DNA of 57,498 nt from Fictibacillus fluitans (GTDB taxonomy: Bacteria; Bacillota; Bacilli; Bacillales; Fictibacillaceae), in NCBI RefSeq assembly GCF_030418125.1, contig NZ_JAUHTR010000022.1:1-57498 (forward strand), read 5' to 3'. Below the pieces are notes generated by a model, which had not been told where the DNA came from, searched no databases, and saw only the letters and a program-made list of their open reading frames with translations. Made by a program: the position numbers and the translations under genes. Positions 31,983 through 39,609 of the stretch are shown one piece after another (position 1 is the first letter of the stretch; every line of letters begins with the position of its first letter).

Positions 31983-33533
31983 ATGAAATGGAAAAAATCA
32001 CTTTCTCTTTTATTAATCATGATAATCTGTATTTCTTTAACAGGATGTAAAGATCAACCAAAAAAAGCAAGCTCAGACGCGTCGGAAAATGATAATGCAG
32101 CGTTTAGTATATGGACTTGGCTTGGTTCGGTAGAAACGTGGGGAGGCAAAAGCTACAATCAAGTTCTTGCGTACAAAGAAATGGAAAAAAGAACGGGCAA
32201 AAAGGTGAAATATATTCATCCAACGGGTGATGCGGCAGAAGCGTTTAATTTAATGATGACTTCGGGAAAAATGGCAGATGCAATTTGGTACCACTGGAGT
32301 CCTGAGCTTACTAGTCAATATCATAATGCCAACAGGATATTGGACATTTATCCAATAGTGAAGAAGCATGCACCTAATTTGATGAAGCTAATTGAAGAAA
32401 ATCCTGAGTTAAAGAAACAGGTTATTGATCCTCAAGGAAAAATGTATTATATGCCTTGGATTACACTTGATAAATTCTTGAATCTAGGTGAGGGGTTAAT
32501 TTTAAGAGAAGACTGGTTGAAGAAGGTAAATAAAGACGTGCCGAAAACAAATGAGGAATTGTACCAGACTCTAAAAGCAATGAAGGATCAAAAGGTTAGC
32601 GGGACAAAAAAATTTGTAGGATTAACCGGGTATCCTCAGCAATTAAGTAAGTTATTTTACGGATTTGGGGTGGCGGACGATTGGTATCTTGAAAATAACA
32701 AAGTTACCTATGGACCGTCTACAGAAAAATACAAAAAGGCTTTAAAGTGGTTTAACAAAATGTATGAAGAGGGCTTAATCGATAAGGATTTTCTAACGCA
32801 AGAGGTTGATATTTACGATAAACATTTAGTTGAAGGCCAAAGTGCCGGGTTTATTGACAATACCGATACTGCTGGGCGAATCATGAAACTTGCATCTGAT
32901 GGTGGAAATCCATTTAAATTTACGCCTGTCCCTTATCTGCAATATGAAGGTACTTCCGTATCTTTCAACTCCACCGCAAAGAGGGTGGCACAACCGTACG
33001 GGTTAGCAATTTCAGCCACCGCTAAAAATCCTGAGAAGATTGTAAAATACTTGGATTACGGCTATTCAGAAAAAGGCAAGACTCTCTTTAACTGGGGGAT
33101 TGAAGGTGAAACATTTGAAAAGAAAGGTGGAAAAAATGTTTATACAGACAAGATTATGAAATCTAAAGACAATGTTCCTGGAGTGGAAGCGACCAAGTAT
33201 GTAAACCCATGGTGGCTGACCGTTACGGATGTAGATGCTACAAAAGCTCTTCTCGATGATGATGGGGTGAAAACGAGGGAAGCATGGGCTGATGTGGATA
33301 TTTCAAATGCCATTGAACCAATTCTATACATGACAAAAAAGGAAAATGATGTTGTCCAGGCGGCATCTACAGATATTGAAACGTATAAGTCAGAAATGAG
33401 AGATGCTTTTATTACTGGCAAAAAAGATATTGATAAAGAGTGGAAGTCTTATGTTGAAACATTAAATTCGATGGGGATTAAAGATATTCAAAAAGCAAAG
33501 CAATCTGCACATGCTAGATACAACAACCAGTAA
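31983..33533 (+). CDS. CUT1 extracellular solute-binding lipoprotein
   Basis: 516 residues. The signal peptide ends in the lipobox SLTGC, so it is a membrane-anchored receptor. The large family-1 binding fold of LplA/YtcQ type is indicated by the size and by segments such as GKMYYMPWITLDKF and YGLAISATAKNPEKIVKYLDYGY. It would capture an oligosaccharide outside the cell for the two upstream permeases. GGGGG precedes the ATG. A stem-loop follows 16 nt after the stop. Confidence 0.87.
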   Translation: MKWKKSLSLLLIMIICISLTGCKDQPKKASSDASENDNAAFSIWTWLGSVETWGGKSYNQVLAYKEMEKRTGKKVKYIHPTGDAAEAFNLMMTSGKMADAIWYHWSPELTSQYHNANRILDIYPIVKKHAPNLMKLIEENPELKKQVIDPQGKMYYMPWITLDKFLNLGEGLILREDWLKKVNKDVPKTNEELYQTLKAMKDQKVSGTKKFVGLTGYPQQLSKLFYGFGVADDWYLENNKVTYGPSTEKYKKALKWFNKMYEEGLIDKDFLTQEVDIYDKHLVEGQSAGFIDNTDTAGRIMKLASDGGNPFKFTPVPYLQYEGTSVSFNSTAKRVAQPYGLAISATAKNPEKIVKYLDYGYSEKGKTLFNWGIEGETFEKKGGKNVYTDKIMKSKDNVPGVEATKYVNPWWLTVTDVDATKALLDDDGVKTREAWADVDISNAIEPILYMTKKENDVVQAASTDIETYKSEMRDAFITGKKDIDKEWKSYVETLNSMGIKDIQKAKQSAHARYNNQ

Positions 33534-33549
33534 GTAATACTGCATGATA

Positions 33550-33581
33550 AATATGCTCCTGGATTGGTCTGGGGGCATATT
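33550..33581 (+). other. Stem-loop after the binding-protein gene
   Basis: AATATGCTCC pairs with GGGGCATATT over 10 bp (one G-T) around 12 nt, without a T-run. It probably protects or separates the binding-protein mRNA. Confidence 0.65.
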
Positions 33582-33641
33582 CCCTTTAGGATATATCTAA
33601 CTAAACCCCTCATTTCCTGACTTTAAAGGAGGTTAATGTCT

Positions 33642-35630
33642 ATGCAAACGATTTTGGAAAAACCTGTATCAGGGATGGTCATAAAAGAGGATATTAAACT
33701 TGAACCGGGAGAATATGACTTTTCAAGCGGCCAAGGACTGATTATTGGTGCGAGCAATATTACGATTGATGGTAATGGTGCAGTAATTAAGGGACCAGGA
33801 AGGCGAGAGAAAAAATACAGCTATCGAGGAACAGGAATTTACTCTAACGGCCACACTAACATTACGATTAAGAATATTAAAATCGAAGGCTTTTTACTTG
33901 GGTGTAAATTAATGAATGGTCAAGAAATGCTCATCGATAATAATGATTTTTCTGATAATTATACAGACCCCGACTTTGGATGGGGTGATGGTAATCCAGA
34001 CGGGGCTTTATGGATGAAGAATGTTAACCAGAGTATTGTTCGTTCAAATAAGGGAAACAACGTTTGGAATTGCCTGTTCTTGGAGGATTGCGCTGATAAT
34101 ACGATTGAGAGCAACGAGTTTGCACATTGCCATAATGTTTGCCTGAAATTATGGAAATCATGCCGAAACATGTTTCGCGATAATGTGATGAATTATGGTC
34201 TTAGGATTGCTCCGGGAGAAGTCCATGCCAGAGATTCTACATCAGTGCTTATTGAGTCCGGGTCAAACAATAATCGTTTCTTTAATAATGATTTTACACA
34301 CGGAGGCGATGGTGTTTTTATTCGCTCGTTAAATAATTATGTGAGCACGGGCAATTATTTTGAAGGGAACGATGCTTCATATGCTCATAACAATGCATGG
34401 GAGATATGGGATCCAGGCAATGTTCTGATTAATAATAAAGGGAACCATTCAAGTTATGGTTTTTGGCTGGGAGGCTCTGATCATACCGTATTTGTAGGGA
34501 ATGAGGCAGCTTATAATGGGATAAGAATCAGTAATGCCCCTGAGTCATTTGGCAATGCAGGAGTGGCAGTTGTAAATGGAAGCAGTACTCATTTTATCAT
34601 GAAGAAAAACTACATACATCATAATAAAAATGCAGGTGTTGCTGTCCGGTTTAAAGAAGGGTATGAAGCCTTTCACTGGATCATTCAGCAAAATACAATC
34701 ACAGATAATGAAACATACGGTATTTACTTGAAACATGCAAACTGGCTGGATATTGCAGGTAATGATTTTGGAGGAAACAAACTTGGAGATATTAAGGTAG
34801 ATGACAATGTGACAGATATTTTTCACCGTGAGGCCGACATCAACGACATTGCTCCAGTGGCCAAAGCAGACATTTCTCATCAAGAAGTATATGCTGGGCA
34901 CTTTGTCACATTTGATGCTTCTCTCAGCAGTATTCAAAGCGAGAAACCACTCTTTTATAGGTGGGATCTAGGGGATGGAACACAATCAACGGATGAAAAA
35001 GTAAAACATAATTATGAAAAACCAGGATTTTACCGGGTGAGCTTAACAGTAAATGATGGAAAGCTCTCGGATCTTATTTGGTTTGACCTTTATGTGCTGC
35101 AAAATGAAAGCGAAATTGGCACAGAGACAAATAATCAGCTGGAATGGGGAGTTAATGCGCTACCTGACGATAGCTTTACCGAGATGGTTATTGATCATGA
35201 AACAACAATCCAAGGTGCTAATTCTATCAAGTTGAGAACCAACAGCAACCTGGCTAAGTTCCATTATCCCATAGAAAAAAATGCGGGATTGGACCTATCA
35301 ATGAAAGAGCGTCTCAGCTTCTGGGTAAAAATAGAGCATGAGATTAGAGACGCGCTCGTCAATTACCAAACCCCCACAGTAACTTTGGCAACAAATGATC
35401 AAAACTATTTTTCGTACACACCTAAAACACTAGATTTTACATGGCCCAGCGTTAGCTCAGAAGCCCGTTATGGATGGGTGTATTTGGAGATAGACTTAAA
35501 TGAATCAAAACAGTGGAATGTTCATGAAGCAGGGTCTCCATCCAAAAATGAGATAAATTTTATTGAACTTGCTGTGCATTCAAAAGAGGGTTATTTCAGC
35601 TTTTGGATTGACGGATTAACAATTCAGTAA
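33642..35630 (+). CDS. Right-handed parallel beta-helix protein with PKD-like domain
   Basis: About 662 residues. Residues roughly 30-410 carry many PbH1 coils, for example NITIDGNGAVI, NITIKNIKIEG and NTIESNEFAHC. A PKD-like domain follows near 415-490 (RWDLGDGTQSTDEKV...YRVSLTVNDG), then a C-terminal beta-sandwich that may be carbohydrate-binding. Beta-helix proteins of this type include polysaccharide lyases, epimerases and fructotransferases. No signal peptide is present, so it should be cytoplasmic, which is unusual for a PKD protein. The ATG at 33642 has AAAGGAGG 9 nt upstream; ATG 33636 is only 3 nt from it. The catalytic role is unknown. Confidence 0.75.
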   Translation: MQTILEKPVSGMVIKEDIKLEPGEYDFSSGQGLIIGASNITIDGNGAVIKGPGRREKKYSYRGTGIYSNGHTNITIKNIKIEGFLLGCKLMNGQEMLIDNNDFSDNYTDPDFGWGDGNPDGALWMKNVNQSIVRSNKGNNVWNCLFLEDCADNTIESNEFAHCHNVCLKLWKSCRNMFRDNVMNYGLRIAPGEVHARDSTSVLIESGSNNNRFFNNDFTHGGDGVFIRSLNNYVSTGNYFEGNDASYAHNNAWEIWDPGNVLINNKGNHSSYGFWLGGSDHTVFVGNEAAYNGIRISNAPESFGNAGVAVVNGSSTHFIMKKNYIHHNKNAGVAVRFKEGYEAFHWIIQQNTITDNETYGIYLKHANWLDIAGNDFGGNKLGDIKVDDNVTDIFHREADINDIAPVAKADISHQEVYAGHFVTFDASLSSIQSEKPLFYRWDLGDGTQSTDEKVKHNYEKPGFYRVSLTVNDGKLSDLIWFDLYVLQNESEIGTETNNQLEWGVNALPDDSFTEMVIDHETTIQGANSIKLRTNSNLAKFHYPIEKNAGLDLSMKERLSFWVKIEHEIRDALVNYQTPTVTLATNDQNYFSYTPKTLDFTWPSVSSEARYGWVYLEIDLNESKQWNVHEAGSPSKNEINFIELAVHSKEGYFSFWIDGLTIQ

Positions 35631-35635
35631 CAAAT

Positions 35636-35683
35636 AAGGCATTAAGATGCTTGGTCTGATTTCAAGCTTTTAATGCCTTTTTA
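35636..35683 (+). terminator. Hairpin with T-run between the beta-helix and GH2 genes
   Basis: AAGGCATTAA pairs perfectly with TTAATGCCTT (35670-35679), with inner CTTG/CAAG pairing and a T-run. As an internal terminator it may lower the expression of GH2 and later genes or allow partial read-through. Confidence 0.75.
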
Positions 35684-35699
35684 CTAAGGGGGAAGGTTA

Positions 35700-38468
35700 A
35701 TGCAGCGATCTGTAAATTTAAGTGGTGAATGGAAAATGTTTATTGATTTTGAAGAACAAATAAAACAAGTACACGATATAGTTGAAACCGGAAAGTGGCA
35801 AAGTGTACAGGTTCCAAGCTGCTGGGAGCAATACGAAATCAACAAAAAAAGTGATGGGCCGGTCTGGTATCAGAAAAGTTTTTTTCTTCCCGATGCTTGG
35901 AGAGATGAAACCTTATATATTCAATTTGAAGGAGTAAATTATTTTTGTGAAGTTTGGTTAAACGACATTTTTATAGGCTCTCATGAAGGAGGGTGGAATA
36001 CATTCAATTTTACTTTTCCAGAAGAGTCAGTATTAAACAATGAGGAAAATGTTCTCACGGTAAAAGTTATTAAACAAGGTAATACATTTCCCATTAGAGA
36101 ACATTTGGCTGGTTTTTTACCAGATGTGGGAGTGGTTTTTGGAGGGATCTGGAAGCCTGTACATATCAGAGTCCAGCCCAGTATTTTAATACAAGATGTA
36201 TTTGTTAAGCCAAGAGTAACCACACAAGAAATAGAACTTGACTACAAAGCAGATCTCTTTGACCCAGTTGGAGATGAAAACATAACTTTTAGCATATTTG
36301 ACCAGGACCAGAACAAAGTAGGCGGAAAAACAGAATTTTTGGATCCCTTGCAAACTGACTGGAAAAAACCAAGACAACTAACTGTTTCCTTTACTCATTC
36401 TGTTGTTCTCTGGGAACCGGAGAATCCCATTCTTTATACCTTAGAGGTTTTAGTTAATAGAAGAGGTGAAGTCATTGACAGGAAAGAAATCAAGTTCGGT
36501 ATGAGAGAGGTAACGGTTAAAGGTGATCAAATCCTGTTAAATGGTACACCTTTTTATTTACGTGGAGTTCTTCATTGGGGATGGTACGGTGAACATATTG
36601 CTCCCATTCCTTCACGTAAAGAGATACGGGAGGAGCTTAAGAGGATTAAAGAGCAGGGTTTCAATATGGTGAAGCACTGTCTTTATGTTCCTATACAAGA
36701 TTATTTTGATATTGCAGATGAATTAGGGATTTTCCTGTGGCAGGAGCTTCCAATGTGGCTGCCTTCTGTCAATGAAGGATTTGAGAACAGGGTTTTTTAC
36801 CAATATGAAAGAATTATCAAAGAGATCAGAAATCACCCTTCACTCATACTCTGGACATTAGGCTGTGAATTAAATCAGTCAGTCAGTTCCAATTTGCTTA
36901 AACGTTTATATGAAACAACCAAGGAGCTTACCGATAATGCTCTTGTAAGGGATAATAGCGGGTCGGGTGAGTGTTACGGAGGACTTTTAAAAGAGTTTGC
37001 AGATTTTTATGATTATCATTTTTACAACGATATTCATTTTTATAGAGACCTCATTCAACAGTTTGCTGGATCATGGAGGGAAACGAAACCATGGTTCTTT
37101 GGTGAGTTTTGTGATTATGATGTCTTTCGAAATATTAGTGAACTTAGAGGAAAGTATGGCGGCAAGCTGCCATGGTGGTTAAAAAACAATGACATTGAGA
37201 ACCCGGGTTCTGCGGTTCAAGCATGGAAATGGTCTGAACAGGAAGAACGTGTTAAAGCTTTAAAACTTCCTTACTCAGAAGATGAACTGAGAAAAAACTC
37301 AGTAAAAAGTGCATTAGTCTATAGAAAAAATGTATTGGAACTTGTTCGTACTTACAAAAATATCACGGGATACTCGCTTACCTCTATAAAGAGCAACCCG
37401 GTAGCCACCAGCGCGATCTTTGATGATTACGGTCAGGCTTACCATGACTCTGAAGATGTTAAACGTTTTAATTCTGATACTGTTATTTCATTGACTTGGG
37501 ATAACAAAAGAGGCTGGACAAACGGCGGCGACAGACTAATTAATTGGGATCCTTACAACTACCGTTCAAATGAGATAGTCAGACCTCATTTTTTTGTCTC
37601 ACATTATGGGACAAATTCGATAAGCAATGCAAGCCTGGTTTGGGAAGTAAGAGGAGAAGGACAAAGTGAATCCTATTGCAGTGGGATGATAGAAAATCTT
37701 TCTTTTTATAAAGGAGAGGCTACAGAAGCTGGAGTGGGAGAATTTGTGTGTCCTACAGTGGATGAACCAAAGAAATTAGTGTTGAGGGCAACCTTAGTCA
37801 CAGAAGAACGTAAGCTTGATAATCAATGGGAATTATGGATTTTTCCTGAAACTTCCAAAATGAAGGGAGATCGATTAGATATTCTAATAGATGATCCGTT
37901 TCACGTCTTTGACGGAATTAAGGAGATATATCCTACACGCTATTTTTCCACGAGTATCACTGATAAGACACAAATAATAGTAACGTCCAATCTGACGGAT
38001 AGCCATAAGGCGTTCATGGAAAAGGGAGGGGCGGTATTTTATCTTCAGCGGGGGGAAGGGTGCTTTCCAGTTTCATCTTTACCATTTTGGAGAGAATCTG
38101 TACAACTTTTTTATCGTCATCCAGTAACAGATGCCTTTCCGCATGAAAGCCATACCAGCCTTGCCATGTATGGATTAGCGTCAGATACTGCATTTAATAT
38201 ACAAGAGATTGATTCAGCAAGTTTAATAGGACGGCTTGATGCCCGGAACTTTAATTTGCATTCCTATATGTTTGAGAAAGAAATAGGCAAAGGAAAGCTC
38301 ATTGCTACCACCCTCCGCTTTGATGGCGGATTGGGATCCGAACCTTCTGGTTTAAAGTATAACCCTGCGGCCTCCTACTGGTTAGACATAATTATTCAAT
38401 ATTTGCTGAAAAGAGGTGCAAATGGTCATGATCGGATACAGTACCTTAGCCAATCTTCCGAAAATTAG
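35700..38468 (+). CDS. GH2-family glycoside hydrolase
   Basis: 922 residues. An N-terminal jelly-roll domain (about 1-170), an Ig-like domain (about 170-275), a TIM barrel (about 275-560) and a long C-terminal GATase-like region (about 690-920) are seen. The nucleophile is probably E469 (KPWFFGEFCD) and the acid/base E390 (LWTLGCELN). The usual Asn just before the acid/base is replaced by Cys389. It has no signal peptide and acts inside the cell. Substrate candidates are beta-galactosides, beta-glucuronides or beta-mannosides. Its 3' end overlaps the next gene. Confidence 0.87.
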   Translation: MQRSVNLSGEWKMFIDFEEQIKQVHDIVETGKWQSVQVPSCWEQYEINKKSDGPVWYQKSFFLPDAWRDETLYIQFEGVNYFCEVWLNDIFIGSHEGGWNTFNFTFPEESVLNNEENVLTVKVIKQGNTFPIREHLAGFLPDVGVVFGGIWKPVHIRVQPSILIQDVFVKPRVTTQEIELDYKADLFDPVGDENITFSIFDQDQNKVGGKTEFLDPLQTDWKKPRQLTVSFTHSVVLWEPENPILYTLEVLVNRRGEVIDRKEIKFGMREVTVKGDQILLNGTPFYLRGVLHWGWYGEHIAPIPSRKEIREELKRIKEQGFNMVKHCLYVPIQDYFDIADELGIFLWQELPMWLPSVNEGFENRVFYQYERIIKEIRNHPSLILWTLGCELNQSVSSNLLKRLYETTKELTDNALVRDNSGSGECYGGLLKEFADFYDYHFYNDIHFYRDLIQQFAGSWRETKPWFFGEFCDYDVFRNISELRGKYGGKLPWWLKNNDIENPGSAVQAWKWSEQEERVKALKLPYSEDELRKNSVKSALVYRKNVLELVRTYKNITGYSLTSIKSNPVATSAIFDDYGQAYHDSEDVKRFNSDTVISLTWDNKRGWTNGGDRLINWDPYNYRSNEIVRPHFFVSHYGTNSISNASLVWEVRGEGQSESYCSGMIENLSFYKGEATEAGVGEFVCPTVDEPKKLVLRATLVTEERKLDNQWELWIFPETSKMKGDRLDILIDDPFHVFDGIKEIYPTRYFSTSITDKTQIIVTSNLTDSHKAFMEKGGAVFYLQRGEGCFPVSSLPFWRESVQLFYRHPVTDAFPHESHTSLAMYGLASDTAFNIQEIDSASLIGRLDARNFNLHSYMFEKEIGKGKLIATTLRFDGGLGSEPSGLKYNPAASYWLDIIIQYLLKRGANGHDRIQYLSQSSEN

Positions 38469-39546
38469 AGCGTGCAAGCGCCGGCGCATATCCAGTTATG
38501 ATCGAACGGGAGGAAATTATGATTGGATGGAAATAGGTAAAGGAGAAGAAAAAGTAATTGCAGACATTAGCGGGGCGGGCAGCATTACCCATATTTGGTG
38601 TACGGTAAACTCCCCGTCAAATGAACCATTTATACTTAGGAAGCTTCTTATACAAATGTACTGGGATAACGAAGAAGAAGCCAGTGTTCACGTACCTCTT
38701 GGTGACTTTTTCGGAATGGGCCATGGGATAAGTAAGGATTTTTGGTCGCTTCCTCTCGTAATGGCTCCAGATAATGGCAGGGGATTTAATTGCTTTTTTT
38801 CTATGCCATTCTCTGAAGGCGCCACTATAAAAATTATTAATGAAGGCAGTGAACCTGTGAACCTGTATTTTTACATTGATTATGAGGAATATAATGAAAT
38901 TAATCCTGAGCTGGGTCGATTTCATGCTCAATGGAGAAGGGAAGCAGCAACAGAATCGTGGGGAGCGGATTTGCCATTAAAGGCTCCACTGGGAGATACA
39001 ACTGAAGGGCAGAAAAAACTGTTTAAAGAATTATGGAAGAAACCCAATCTGACTGGAGAGGGGAACTATATCATTCTCGAAGCCCGAGGGACTGGCCACT
39101 ATGTTGGCTGCAACCTTAATATTGACTGTTTTTCTCAGGAAAAAAACAATTGGTATGGTGAAGGAGACGATATGATTTTTATAGATGGAGAGAAATTTCC
39201 ATCCATTCATGGGACTGGGACAGAAGACTATTTCAATACGGCATTCTGTCCGAAAGATGAATTCAGTACCCCTTACTTTGGGATCAGCCTAAACTCCGGT
39301 GACAGGGAAAATCCCTGGAGAGGGAAAAATTCTATGTACAGGTTCCATATTGAGGATCCTATACATTTCCAGGAATCCATTAAAGTCACAATAGAGCACG
39401 GCCATGCCAATAAGCTGCAAAATGATTATTCAAGTACTGCTTACTGGTACCAGGCTGAACCGCATCAGCGTTTCCCGAAAATGCTGCCTGTAGAAAAAAG
39501 GCTGCCGCGTCAGTATAAAAAAAGAACGTTGCTTGAAGAAATTTAG
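38422..39546 (+). CDS. GH172 (DUF2961) glycoside hydrolase
   Basis: 374 residues. The DUF2961 landmark RRISSYDRTGGN is at the N-terminus, and HGTGTEDYF and YGEGDDM lie near residues 245-270. The two candidate catalytic glutamates, E247 and E268, are 21 residues apart, the same spacing as E270/E291 in the characterised GH172 alpha-D-fructofuranosidase as I recall it. GH172 enzymes act on D-fructofuranosides or D-arabinofuranosides. No signal peptide. The start (ATG 38422, or 38428) lies inside the GH2 gene with a GAGG box 5 nt upstream, so about 47 nt are shared. Confidence 0.85.
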   Translation: MVMIGYSTLANLPKIRACKRRRISSYDRTGGNYDWMEIGKGEEKVIADISGAGSITHIWCTVNSPSNEPFILRKLLIQMYWDNEEEASVHVPLGDFFGMGHGISKDFWSLPLVMAPDNGRGFNCFFSMPFSEGATIKIINEGSEPVNLYFYIDYEEYNEINPELGRFHAQWRREAATESWGADLPLKAPLGDTTEGQKKLFKELWKKPNLTGEGNYIILEARGTGHYVGCNLNIDCFSQEKNNWYGEGDDMIFIDGEKFPSIHGTGTEDYFNTAFCPKDEFSTPYFGISLNSGDRENPWRGKNSMYRFHIEDPIHFQESIKVTIEHGHANKLQNDYSSTAYWYQAEPHQRFPKMLPVEKRLPRQYKKRTLLEEI

Positions 39547-39609
39547 GGGATAAAGTGAGATGGTGCAAGCTTTAGCTGTTCCGTGACATTTTCCAGAAAG
39601 GGGTATACC

